A stretch of DNA of 64,000 bases, taken from assembly GCA_905182995.1 (NCBI GenBank), contig CAJJDP010000115.1, positions 234,765 through 298,764 of the forward strand, in the 5' to 3' direction. The notes beneath the pieces are model-generated. The model was given only the letters and a program-made list of their open reading frames with translations, ran no database searches and was not told the origin of the DNA. The DNA is from Paramecium octaurelia (lineage: Eukaryota; Ciliophora; Oligohymenophorea; Peniculida; Parameciidae). Positions 35,237 through 45,704 of this stretch are shown in pieces. A program made the translations under genes and the position numbers. How positions within the stretch are numbered: position 1 is the stretch's first letter; every line of letters starts with the position of its first letter.

Positions 35237-37757
35237 GTCTATTTTATGGTATAAAAAATATAGATATTGATCAATCTTTTAATTTAATTTCAAAATTGTT
35301 ATTCATTCTTTTATATTCAAAAAGTAGTTATTTAAAAAATTTATTTAAATTGAATGGTTAATTAAATCACATCTTCACTTTTTTGATTGGTTTGTGTAGT
35401 ATTTTCGATACGTTTTTTGCTTTTTCGACGAAATCTAAAACTTTTTCGTTCTCCTTATATAGGGCTGACCTTTATAGATTCTCAGCAAATGATGTCATAT
35501 CAATTTTCACATTGTCCTTTACACATTTGCATGCTTTGGCCTTTAATAGTAAAGGCAACCAATTTAGAGTCGCTAAATTGACAGCCTCTGCAATATTGAA
35601 TCCACAATTAAAGCCTTGATGATAGGCTCCAGCAAAAATGAATATATATTCACCTTCATGATGAGACGTCTTTGAAATTCGAATTCCTGGGACCTTTTCT
35701 TTCAACAAGTATGGATTAATTACTGTTGTTTTATGTCTTAAGAATTCCGAACATTTATTGAAATGATCTCCATATGTTTACTTTGCGTATTTTTCTATCA
35801 AGTGGCTGTCAGCTTCAGGAATCGAATACCAAAACCTATAGAAATAATTAGTATTTAATACTTATCCTTTCCAACATGGAGATAATTGATGCTGCATAAA
35901 TCAAGGTCCTCTTTATGCCAAGCAAAAAAGGTTTTCCAAGAACCAACGTAAATGTATGGCTCATTCACTCCAGGTATTTTGTTTTTGAGTCCATAATTTA
36001 AAAGACTTGTAACATTATTCAGGTTCCATGGATTGTTAACATCCATTAATGATAATTTAATATCAGCTCCGTACAATGGAGGACTAAAGGCTAGACTTCT
36101 CCAGAACAATCTCTCAAATTGATCAGAAGTGAGTTTTTCTAGTTATTTATCAATCTCGATTTATTTATTTCTGTAATCTTTTAAAGGCATAGATTTCTTC
36201 AGAATGTGAAGACATTCATAGTTACCTCCTTTTCCATAAACGTTCTGCTCAATGGGACCATTGATGATGAGATTGTCAAGCGTTTTATTATAATCTTGCA
36301 TACGAACCTTGAAGTTCTTAGGGGGAATGACCTGAGATTTATTCAAATGTCAGAAATTANTATGTAATATATAATCAAAATATTAAGCGGATGTGGTGGA
36401 TCCTTCAATTAAGCAAATTTGAAAAATGGCATGTGGATCGAACAAGATGATGACTTTTCAGAGTAATGACATGAATATTTGCGTAGGTGTAACACAATAC
36501 TTCATATAGGATAATATTAAGATGGCTTAAAAGTAGGCTGTTGGAACTAAGAAAAATTAAAAGACAGCAGTTTGAATATTTAATCTTATCATGTAAATAG
36601 ATAATAACCATATTTTTAGAGGTTTTATTATTGAGTCTATTTTATGGTATAAAAAATATAGATATTGATCAATCTTTTAATTTAATTTCAAAATTGTTAT
36701 TCATTCTTTTATATTCAAAAAGTAGTTATTTAAAAAATTTATTTAAATTGAATGGTTAATTAAATCACATCTTCACTTTTTTGATTGGTTTGTGTAGTAT
36801 TTTCGATACGTTTTTTGCTTTTTCGACGAAATCTAAAACTTTTTCGTTCTCCTTATATAGGGCTGACCTTTATAGATTCTCAGCAAATGATGTCATATCA
36901 ATTTTCACATTGTCCTTTACACATTTGCATGCTTTGGCCTTTAATAGTAAAGGCAACCAATTTAGAGTCGCTAAATTGACAGCCTCTGCAATATTGAATC
37001 CACAATTAAAGCCTTGATGATAGGCTCCAGCAAAAATGAATATATATTCACCTTCATGATGAGACGTCTTTGAAATTCGAATTCCTGGGACCTTTTCTTT
37101 CAACAAGTATGGATTAATTACTGTTGTTTTATGTCTTAAGAATTCCGAACATTTATTGAAATGATCTCCATATGTTTACTTTGCGTATTTTTCTATCAAG
37201 TGGCTGTCAGCTTCAGGAATCGAATACCAAAACCTATAGAAATAATTAGTATTTAATACTTATCCTTTCCAACATGGAGATAATTGATGCTGCATAAATC
37301 AAGGTCCTCTTTATGCCAAGCAAAAAAGGTTTTCCAAGAACCAACGTAAATGTATGGCTCATTCACTCCAGGTATTTTGTTTTTGAGTCCATAATTTAAA
37401 AGACTTGTAACATTATTCAGGTTCCATGGATTGTTAACATCCATTAATGATAATTTAATATCAGCTCCGTACAATGGAGGACTAAAGGCTAGACTTCTCC
37501 AGAACAATCTCTCAAATTGATCAGAAGTGAGTTTTTCTAGTTATTTATCAATCTCGATTTATTTATTTCTGTAATCTTTTAAAGGCATAGATTTCTTCAG
37601 AATGTGAAGACATTCATAGTTACCTCCTTTTCCATAAACGTTCTGCTCAATGGGACCATTGATGATGAGATTGTCAAGCGTTTTATTATAATCTTGCATA
37701 CGAACCTTGAAGTTCTTAGGGGGAATGACCTGAGATTTATTCAAATGTCAGAAATTA
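34963..37757. repeat. Direct duplication (1.40 kb) around a single N
   Basis: Bases 34963-36359 recur as 36361-37757 with a constant offset of 1398; wherever I compared them, including both complete ORF sets, they agree. One N at 36360 separates them. The copy boundary coincides exactly with the N, which is the signature of two contigs that overlap but were joined with a gap base rather than merged. The first copy therefore carries a 5'-truncated demethylase and the second a duplicated 3' end of the repeat gene. Confidence 0.9.
35367..36359 (-). CDS. JmjC demethylase, 5'-truncated copy (probable assembly duplicate)
   Basis: Identical to the 3' portion of the complete gene at 36765-37875, broken at the N at 36360. 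It lacks the initiating Met and the JmjN start. Treat it as the same locus unless read depth or long reads show two copies. Confidence 0.75.
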
Positions 37758-37875
37758 CTTTCACCATGCCAAATTCTGCAGAATACTATTTATCAATTTT
37801 CTCGATGTATTCATAGAAGTTTTCAAACTCTTACTGAGTAGGTCTTAAAGTCGGACACTCTTCAATATTAATCAT
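36765..37875 (-). CDS. JmjN/JmjC histone lysine demethylase (KDM4/KDM5-like)
   Basis: 351 residues with two introns (29 nt ending CAG near 37730; 26 nt near 37240), exactly 352 codons. JmjN: ECPTLRPTQQEFENFYEYIE, continuing to VIPPKNF. JmjC: YGADIKLSLMDVNNPWNLN, then IPGVNEPYIYVGSWKTFFAW, iron ligands H-x-E in WHKEDLDLCSINYLHVG, 2-oxoglutarate region FWYSIPEADSH, and the third ligand in AGAYHQGFNCGFNIAEA. All Fe(II) ligands are intact, so it should be an active dioxygenase removing methyl groups from histone H3. It has no PHD, ARID or Tudor, a compact form. Short basic tail PIKKVKM. Confidence 0.92.
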
Positions 37876-38656
37876 GTTTTAAATAATTCTTAAAAATTTG
37901 CAATCAAACAACGTCTTACAATACCCCGGTGCGAACAATGTATTAATTATTATGGATCCACTCCACAGAACTACATAATATTATTACCAACTCCATCAAA
38001 AGAAGCCTAATAAACTGATTCTAAAACCAATTAAATCCCCTATTAAATTCAAATTCTAATTCTTGTCATAACCAACTTCACCTCCTTCATTTATATTAAG
38101 TAATTCCAACATCAGAATCGATTGTTTATTCTGAATTGATAAATATTGTGATTAGTAAGTCTTATTGCTTAAACTTTATATGAATGTTCAAAATTCATTC
38201 ATTCCTTATCTACTGAATTATTACACCCTCCAAAAAACGAGTGAGTATGATATGTGTATTCCTATTTTCTAAATTTTACATAAGAACTCCTAAAATTAAG
38301 TGTTCATTCATAAAAATACTCAAGTTTCTATATAAATAACTATAAGAATCTTGGTTTGCTTACCTAGTATCCTTTATGATTAGTTTATAATGTCAAATTC
38401 ATCTCATCAAATCATTTTTCGTAATCTTCATGTAAATCTTACATACCTATTATTGCTTCTAAGAGAATTCATTTACAATAGAATAAACTGTTTAATTATA
38501 ATAGATATTAATTTGACTACAATATCATAATGAGTATAAAATTATTGTCTCACTTTCTATTAGTTAAGAATCATCATATATTTAAATTATATTGTGTATT
38601 CTACTTAAAATAGTTTTATACATGAACGTGTACTTACTATTTAAATATTAATTAAA
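37876..38656. other. Unassigned region
   Basis: On the minus strand between 38210 and 37876 several protein-like pieces occur (INEGGEVGYDKNQNLNL; GVGNNIMQFCGVDP; RGIVRRCLIANFQEL) but in different frames; a small gene or decayed repeat-family gene is possible. The rest is AT-rich and holds the promoter side of the ArfGAP gene. Confidence 0.3.
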
Positions 38657-39600
38657 ATGAATAATAATGCACTTGCTTATATCAGAAAATTGCAAACTGG
38701 AGAAAATAAATAATGTTTTGAGTGTCAAACTGGAAGTCCAACTTGGGCTAGTTTGCCTTATGGAATTTATCTCTGTTACAATTGTTCAGGATTTCATAGA
38801 GGGATGGGTGTGCATCTTACATTTGTTAGATCAATTGAAATGGATTCCTGGACTGATAAATAATTAGCTATGATGCAATTAGGGGGAAATCAAGAATTAA
38901 GGGTCTTCTTCTAATCACATGGAATTTAAATTTAAGATTCGAACAAATGGAAAACCAATGCTGCTCATTATTATAGAGAAAAAGTAAGCTTAAAATTGTA
39001 TATCATTTAGATGAAAGCAATAGTTAACGAAACAGAGATGCCCGAAGAACCAGTTGATTGGACAGCAATACAAGAGATCCCAAAACCATAAATATAATAA
39101 TAATAATAATAAACTCAAATTTAACAAGATATCTCTCCTGAATAAAATGTACTACATCGTTGCCTATAATAGTTTTGGGAATAAGCATCTAAATCAACAA
39201 AGGAAGCATTCGCAATAATCGATGAGAAGATATCTAAAGTTCAAATTAAAGAAGAGGCAGTTTAATTGGGATAACAAATTTCAGCTAAAACTAAACAATT
39301 TGGAGTATATCTATATTTTAATCTATAGGAAAAATCAACATAAATTGCAGATAAAGCATATAAGAGTTTAAAAAGCGGATTTAATGAGGCTTTTGGTTTT
39401 ATAAAATCTAAGGCTGATTAAGTTATTGGAAAAGAAAAATAAGAATAATAATCATAATCATAATAATAATAATAATAACCATAACAACAATAATAATAAT
39501 AACCATAATAGCAATAATAATAATAATAGTAGTAATAGTAATAATAATGGTAATAATAGTAATAATAATAATGGCAATAATAGTAATAATAATGGCAATA

Positions 39601-39644
<44 letters not shown>

Positions 39645-39985
39645 CTAATACCTTTGTAGGTAATCAATAATAGTTTTATCAGTTTTAAACAAATGGGTTA
39701 AATTAAAAATAAACAACAGTAAATTAAAATAACAATTCTCAGGATTTATTTTCTTTTGAAAATAATATTAATTAAAAGCCTTCTCCCGCAATTTAAAATT
39801 AATAATAATAAATGAATATTATGGATTATTCTGATTATTTCACTGATGGTCCCTCTTCAGTGATAATTTATGAAACTCCAATCTATAGTTAGTAAAATAA
39901 ATAATAAGAAAATTTAATTGATTTAATGCAAGAAATACAATAACCTCAACAAATAAGTGGAACGCCCAATTTACTTGATTTATGA
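38657..39985 (+). CDS. ArfGAP protein with long polyglutamine tract
   Basis: Residues ~10-125 are an ArfGAP domain: zinc finger CFECQTGSPTWASLPYGIYL followed by CYNCSGFHRGMG with the arginine finger, then VRSIEMDSWTDKQLAMMQLG and GNQELRVFF. It should stimulate GTP hydrolysis on Arf at Golgi or endosomes. Introns: 27 nt near 38988 and probably 24 nt near 39310; both lack an in-frame TGA. Between 39437 and 39650 about 70 consecutive TAA/TAG/CAA codons encode polyglutamine with a few other residues. The C-terminus has two clathrin-adaptor-like DLL/IDL boxes (NLIDLMQEI, PNLLDL-end). ArfGAP1-like in order, with the lattice-binding tail replaced by polyQ. Confidence 0.9.
39437..39650 (+). repeat. 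TAA/TAG trinucleotide microsatellite encoding polyQ
   Basis: Runs of (TAA)n interrupted by TAG, CAA, CCA and TGG. In the ArfGAP frame nearly every codon is Gln. In the other frames it reads as polyAsn or polyLeu, which gives misleading standard-code ORFs on both strands. Confidence 0.95.
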
Positions 39986-40324
39986 AATTTTTCTTCATCA
40001 CAGCATCTATTAATATTTATTGTTTTATCATTGTTAATTTAACTAAGGAAATAGGATTCATAAGTTTTTGTTGGAGATGGAAATGTTTTTCGAAGTTTCG
40101 TTATTCTCTCCTCACTCAGAAGCTTTTTAATCTCGAAATTTGGATCTTCATTTTCTGAACTTATTGTGATTGTCAAATTCGATTTTTTGGGTTAAGAGCA
40201 TGTTACACCCATTTATTTTTTTAGCAGTTAAAAATAATTAAATAAATATTATTAAAGAGTTCGGAGCAATTGATTATTGATTATTGATTCTGTTCGTATA
40301 TTTTGTATATTTAATTCTAAATTA

Positions 40325-40680
40325 ATGGCATAAAATGATTCTGAAGCAACGAAACAATCTAATGAACTCCTGCCGGGATCCATGAAAATACTGAAAAAAC
40401 AAGGACACTGGAATGAAATAGAACACAATACTTATCTTAGATTTCTTTAAGAAAATAACAATCACACTAAGGGTTAAAGATTATTTAAGAAAATGAGTTA
40501 AATTGTAGGGACAAGAACTCCAAGTTAATGTAGGTATATAAGAACACTATAAGATCGCATCATCAAAAATTCAATCCGTAAAAGACTAAGTGCCTTTCAG
40601 AATCGGGTATTATGAGATCCAAACAGTATGCTAGACAATATTTTGCTTAAAATAAAACTCTAGACAATGATAGTGATTGA
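40325..40680 (+). CDS. Small Myb/SANT protein, SHAQKYF class
   Basis: 111 residues with one 20-nt intron (40534-40553), exactly 112 codons. The single Myb repeat reads GHWNEIEHNTYLRFLQENN then GQRLFKKMSQIVGTRTPSQC and RSHHQKFNP, where the last helix is a variant of the SHAQKY(F) signature of plant and protist 1R-Myb factors binding I-box/GATA-like sites. No activation domain is evident. Likely a nuclear transcription factor or telomere/chromatin binder; targets unknown. Confidence 0.82.
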
Positions 40681-40797
40681 TGTGGTTTTTATCATATACT
40701 GCAAGATTCATCTTTACAGCTTTATTAATTCAAACTAACATCAAGATAAAAGAAACTGTGTAGCACAATTTAGATAAAAAAAATATTTTCGTTATTT

Positions 40798-41611
40798 TCA
40801 TCTTGCCTTCTTTGATTTTTTCGATCCTACTAGTTAACTCTCTTCTGCAAATTATTCGATATTTGTATCCACTTCTCTCAGACCAAAATCCTCATTTCTC
40901 ATATGAGTATTCTTGTCATCCTTACAACCACTATAATTTTAAGTCAATTCGTCTTTTTTATTTGAACTGAGTTTTCTGACAGTCCTGACAAATTGTAATT
41001 CTTGGTATTCGAATTCAGCGTCACTCTTCTGCTTTTTATATATTTCGATAGTATTTTTTTTTAAGGTTTTATATTTTTCTGCATACTTTCTAAAAATGAC
41101 ATAATATTCTTTACTCATTCCATTTTTCAATTGCCTCTTTGTAATCTTTCATTTTTCTTTCGAAGTCAACCTCTAATTGCTCTCTGACTCGTTGTGATTA
41201 TTTACAATATTCATCAACCAAAATTGAGAAGGACTATTTCCAATTATAATTTTTAGATGAAAATTTGTGTCTATTTTTAATCACGTACTCAAATTAAGGA
41301 GTGAGAGGCCTTTTTGGTTTTGATGGTATATTTTTGAGTTCATTCAATTGGTTGATTTGTTTTTGATCCCCTCCATAAAAGTAGATGAGCTGCTCTTAAT
41401 ATTTGTCTTCACATTATTCAAATTAATCTTCGTAATATTCATGCATTTCGGATGACATTTCCGACCATGCCTTTTAGATTTGAGCGCCAACCATATTTAT
41501 CCCGACTCCTTAACTCAACAATATTTTTAGTTGCTCTTTATAAAATATTTGATATGGAGAGATGTATTATCTTTTTGGAGGTTGATTTAATTTTCCACTT
41601 CGAAGCTACAT
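40798..41611 (-). CDS. Two-HMG-box protein
   Basis: 262 residues with one 25-nt intron near 41120, exactly 263 codons. The first HMG-like box is near residues 15-70 (YISPYQIFYKEQLKILL ... KAWSEMSSEMHEYYEDQ), the second near 95-165 (KPKRPLTPQFEYVIKNRHKF ... VREQLEVDFERKMKDYKEAI). HMG boxes bend DNA; the order with a basic C-terminus (GSKKSKKAR) suggests an architectural chromatin protein. Box 2 is divergent. In ciliates such proteins occur in macronuclear and meiotic chromatin; its exact role is unknown. Confidence 0.75.
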
Positions 41612-41804
41612 AATTTTAATTTAACAATTACACTAATAAAATTAGCAGAATTTCTGGGAGAGTTAAATTAAGTTAAATATTTTTACTAATATATATCTAA
41701 TTTATTTCATCTAAGGATAGTGGAGTGCAGAGTAAGAGGATCAAGTATGAAAGATGTTAGGACACCTGTATTTTTATATAATTAATATTTTTTATAAAAA
41801 TTAT

Positions 41805-42164
41805 ATGAGATTGAGGCTAGTGTGTAAATAGCTGTTTAGTACATCAAAGAAGGCTCCTCCAAAGCCTTCGAGTATTATGGGTGCTCAACTTTCCCAAAAG
41901 TAAATGGATGAATTGATGAATCCTTTAGGATTCTTAAAAGAAAATGAAAAAGGGGAAGTGCAAGAACAAATCGAGAAGGCCAAGGAATTGAAGGAGTTGA
42001 TTGCGAAATACAAGATAAGCTCGAATCCATAAAGTGGAAGTCAAGGCAAGCCATATGAATTGGATAAAAATGGGATGCCTCCTGAAGTAGGATTCAAAGT
42101 CAAGGGTCCAGAACCAACTAGATATGGAGATTGGATTGGAAGGGGAAGAGTAACAGATTTTTGA
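41805..42164 (+). CDS. SDHAF4: Succinate dehydrogenase assembly factor 4 (SDHAF4/Sdh8)
   Basis: 119 residues, no intron. The C-terminus PEPTRYGDWIGRGRVTDF is the DUF1674 signature (PTRYGDWE.KGR..DF) of SDHAF4, which binds flavinylated SDHA and protects it before complex II assembly in the mitochondrial matrix. The N-terminus MRLRLVCKQLFSTSKKAPP is an Arg/Ser-rich presequence as expected for mitochondrial import; this is why the start at 41805 is chosen over the internal Met at ~41880. The middle is a helical region typical of the family. Confidence 0.9.
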
Positions 42165-42205
42165 GATGCTCATAATTATAGATATTTTAATTTAATTTAA
42201 AATAA

Positions 42206-42547
42206 ATGGAGTATTGTGATTCCTGCAGGACAGTGTTGAATGAGAGACTTTTATTGGAGGAGTAATTGGCCAGACTTCAGAATGAGTTGGAAATAGTTGC
42301 GACACAATTGAAGTTGTTGAGGGAGGAGAATGAATTATTAAAGAGTAACATAAAAGTGCCTAATAAATAAAGACGCAAAAACAATAGGACGAAGGCCGAG
42401 CTTGATTAATGCTAAAAGGAGATTTAGAAATTGCAAGTGATAATCTAGCACAAAGATCTGATTATCCAGAGCCAAGTACGATGTGATATAATTAGTGAAA
42501 GCTCAATTATAGATATGGACTCAGTGAAGAAGAAGGTGAATCTTTGA
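42206..42547 (+). CDS. Small coiled-coil protein, unrecognised
   Basis: 113 residues, no intron. It starts MEYCDSCRTVLNE and is then one long coiled coil (LLLEEQLARLQNELEIVATQ ... LREENELLKSN, and again QKEIQKLQVIIQHKDLI), ending in VKKKVNL. The Cys-x2-Cys near the start could bind metal. It follows SDHAF4 by 41 bp on the same strand, but no functional link is visible. Possibly a centrosomal or ciliary structural protein; this is a guess from composition. Confidence 0.7.
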
Positions 42548-42637
42548 ATATAAAAAATGTATATATGTCATATACTAATTTCAATGTTAGAGAGTTTTAT
42601 GGAGTTTAACATGTGGAGTTCGATTTTCTTGTTCAAT

Positions 42638-43560
42638 TCAATAGTGATAATGAAGTAATGTGGTTATTTAAAATTAGAGTACAGTTTAAGCTATTACAGT
42701 CTCTTCATGCATTTGGTCATTTGAATTGTGATTTGATATACTTGATAAAGCACTTTTGCCTCTTTAATAGGAACCTTCAAAATACATACTAAGACATTTA
42801 TAAACAACTTCTACTTTGCAATTCCTGCATTGCTGTGGATAAGAAATTATAAATGACACAAAAGTCTTTCAGAATGCAAGTCCCCAATTAGAGAAGGAGT
42901 GGCGATTCTCTGCAAAGCAAGTAATCTAATAATTTTACAACCTGATAAATTGAATATATTACTTAAGACAATTCCTACAGCATCTAGGCCAAGGGATATA
43001 ATATTTGGATTTGAACAAATAATTCATATTTCAAGAACTTGACAATATTATCAGTTTCAATAAACTCTATGACTTCTTTGTAGTAATCAAAGTTTTCGCA
43101 CAATTTGAATAAAAAATTATAATAGTAAATAGCCAACCTGGACTTATCTGTGTCATCTCCAGGAATTAGTTTATTTTAAATAAATCTGCTAGTGAATTCT
43201 TGCTGGAGTTAATAGATCAGTTTGTGACAAAGTACTAAAAACTTAAAAGACCCTATAGTGCTTAATGAACTCTGCAGGATGTCAAAAAATTTGTTAAAAT
43301 TCTCCTCTTTGTTTTCTCCTTTTAATTCATCAACAATACCTAGATTAAGTTGAATGTTAATCTTACATTGGATATGCAATTCTTGTAATTGAGAGTACCT
43401 TTTACTTTTTTTATATTTCTTTAAGATCTATTATAACCAATATTATATCAATAAAATACATGGATGAAGTCGGTCTAAGCTCCTTGAATCATAATTAAGT
43501 AATTTTAGATTTAATGTTCTAATTTTTTTATAAATAATATAAAGAGTAAATTTAATAAGA
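42638..43560 (-). CDS. Helical protein, unrecognised; 5' end unresolved
   Basis: A strong frame runs from ~43500 to an intron near 42740 (28 nt) and ends at 42638. It reads NYDSRSLDRLHPCILLIQYW, INIQLNLGIVDELKGENKEE, GSFKFLVLCHKLIYQLQQEF, GDDTDKSRLAIYYYNFLFKL and later TAMQELQSRSCLQ, all alpha-helical. KSRLAIYYYNFLFKLCENF recalls ANTH/ENTH membrane-adaptor helices, but not enough to call. No Met is in frame at the 5' end, so a first exon is missing from my model, and the 5' end overlaps the opposing gene at 43461. Confidence 0.5.
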
Positions 43561-44719
43561 GGAAACAACATCTAAAAGATTTCTGATCAGAAAATCAGCT
43601 TAAATAATTAAAGATTAAATAAGTGATCTAAAATCTAAAAAGAAAGCAATCATTTTTCATTTCAATAAATCTTAATAGTTAGGAATAATTGACTGATCGA
43701 AAGCAATACAGGCATGTTGTAAACTAGGGCTTTTTTATAATTACTTTAAGAGATAAAATTATACATCTCTGCCATTTGATAAATCAAATACATAAAAAAA
43801 GCTTTTAGAGTTTGATTAAACCATTTGAAGAACTTTAAAGGTAAAACTATTAAAAGTCTAATAAGTAAGAAAGTTATATTAAATATTCTAAATTTTTAAG
43901 GAATCTGCAACCAATGTTGTTTTGATTCTAAATTTATTCACACAATAATGGCTAGATAATTTATTGATTAACGACTTCACTATTTTAAGATTTTCTGTTA
44001 TGATGATGAAAAAAACTTATATCTAGATTAATTCAATAATCTTTTGAGATGTATTTTTCTCAACATGAAAGCTATTACAAAGACTTATTAGGAAATAAAT
44101 AAATCTGGAAAGAATGACCTAACTTTTTAAGATAATTGTTAAAAATCAAGATTATCCAATCTCATAATATTCATGCATTCAGTTCTTTGCAACCATAAAA
44201 TAAACATAATCAATATAATATTTGGTAGCTTCTGGTTGAATTAATACTGAATAATAATATTATGATCTTGAAGAATTCTTTGGACTTAAACCAAATTAGT
44301 TAGTTATTCTTTAAATATTACAAACGAACAATGCCTGGTTATCAGAGAGCTTGAATAGAATCCAAAAACCATTAAATTTGATGTAGATCATATTTCGATG
44401 ATTCTAAAAATAATAATAGGCTTTCCTTGTTATATTTATATCACTTAGTTCTAGAGATTACATAAGTTAATTCTAGCAGGAATCTTTTTTATTAGAACTC
44501 TAATTATAAAATTTCTAAGTGAAAGCCGTTTCGCAAATAACTGATCCTAATAATAAAGATCCTTTCATGATCATTTAAGCCTCTGAGAATTATGAACAGA
44601 TTGTAAATTATTTGCTATTCCATAAAGTAATGGAAAATGAGAAAAAAATTTTAAATGCACCGTTAATCACAAACCTTTATGTATGTAGAATTGAAAAAAT
44701 GTCTAATATCATCTGGTGA
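43461..44719 (+). CDS. Multi-exon gene, unrecognised; exons unresolved
   Basis: Protein-like frames follow each other on the plus strand: MDEVGLSSLNHNQ at the start, ISDLKSKKKAIIFHFNK, QYRHVVNQGFFIITLRDKII, then ~43930-44230 (DSKFIHTIMARQFIDQRLHY ... SNLIIFMHSVLCNHKINII), CLVIRELEQNPKTIKFDVDH, and finally DPNNKDPFMIIQASENYEQI to TGA at 44717. Each stretch is free of TGA for 60-110 codons, but they lie in different frames, so at least four small introns must exist. I do not recognise the family. Coordinates are approximate; it should be modelled from RNA. Confidence 0.42.
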
Positions 44720-45199
44720 CTTTAAGATAATGATGGATTTTTAATATATTTTGATCTTTTTATTCAATAATCTAAACAAAACTCGCCATTACTCATTATA
44801 AATATTTATTTTAATTTCATAATCTATTAAATTAAATTTCTCCAAATTTGAATAATCTATCATAGTATTTTTGAAAGTATAGTTATTCAAAGTTAGTTGA
44901 AATTAATTTAAATTATTTTATTAAAACTTAAATAATTATTTTATTTGTTCTAAGATATAATGTTTAATTGTTTCAAAAAAGGTAAATTTATGGATAAACA
45001 CTTTATCAAACAAAATAGGATTTTAATCCTTTCATTCTATTCAGTAGGAGAGCTTTAATGCAATTAGACCTTTAAAAATGATATTGTTGGAGGAGTTTTC
45101 GAAGCTTATTTAAGGATTAATTATGTAATCTTTTGAAAAAATGATTCAAGGAAATAAAAATATAAATATACAGATATTTTAAATGATATTTCTGATATG
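44720..45199. other. Unassigned AT-rich region
   Basis: Mostly AT-rich. A plus-strand ORF at 44992-45140 (MDKHFIKQNRILILSFYS start) is protein-like but isolated, and lies just behind the 3' end of the ubiquitin-like gene; it may be its 3' UTR seen from the other side. Confidence 0.3.
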
Positions 45200-45461
45200 T
45201 CAAAAACCTCCTCTCAATTAAATGACCATATGGACAGTGTCTCCAGCTTACATTTAAGCATCAGAAATTTTGCATTCTTCTTATAAATGTCTTCCCTTAA
45301 ATATTAGCTAAATTATTTAATGTATGGAGAAATACCTTAAATTATTCTGAGCTAATTCCCTCTTTCTCTTATAATTGCATTTTAAGTTATTGAATGGTAT
45401 TATCAGCTTCTATGTTGTATGAAACCTTCTTGCCTGCCAAAGTTTTTATGAATATTTGCAT
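45200..45461 (-). CDS. Divergent ubiquitin-like protein with mature GG terminus
   Basis: 77 residues with one intron at 45308-45335 (28 nt), exactly 78 codons. It begins MQIFIKTLAGKK and aligns with ubiquitin without gaps over 76 positions, ending IQLRGG plus one extra residue, Phe77, that a hydrolase must remove. Lys6, 11, 27 and 33 are kept, Lys29 is Gln, Lys48 is Arg and Lys63 is Ala. The hydrophobic patch Leu8/Ile44/His68/Val70 is kept. Residue 72, which sets E1 choice (Arg in ubiquitin, Ala in NEDD8), is Gln. So it is probably a separate conjugatable modifier rather than ubiquitin or NEDD8. Gln25, 31, 40 and others are TAA/TAG-coded, confirming the code. Confidence 0.9.
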
Positions 45462-45704
45462 CTATTTTAAATAAATAATAAATAATAATAATTTGTAGAT
45501 GATTTTCAATAAATAAATTGACAGGAACCTGATCAATACTGTGGCTCTATTGGGACGATTCAATGAGAATTCTGATTGAAAGGATTGGAACATTCTAAGT
45601 AATTGTAAGCTGAAGTTGATAAAAAAAGCAGATGAGTGTTAGAAGTGAAATTAATCTAATTATTTAGCATTATAATTGATTTTAATTCAAATTATAAAAT
45701 ATAC

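Noticed and set aside
34963-37757. CRISPR-like or mobile-element direct repeat
   Set aside because: Two near-identical kilobase copies meeting at an N with unrelated gene halves are explained by assembly; no target-site duplication or transposase.
39426-39667. Poly-Asn (+) and poly-Leu (-) ORFs
   Set aside because: They are other-frame readings of the (TAA)n tract; the ArfGAP domain fixes the frame as polyglutamine.
45180-45451. Plus-strand 85-codon frame that looks coding (NDISDMSKTSS...)
   Set aside because: It is the shadow of the ubiquitin-like gene on the minus strand, which has clear homology and a clean intron.
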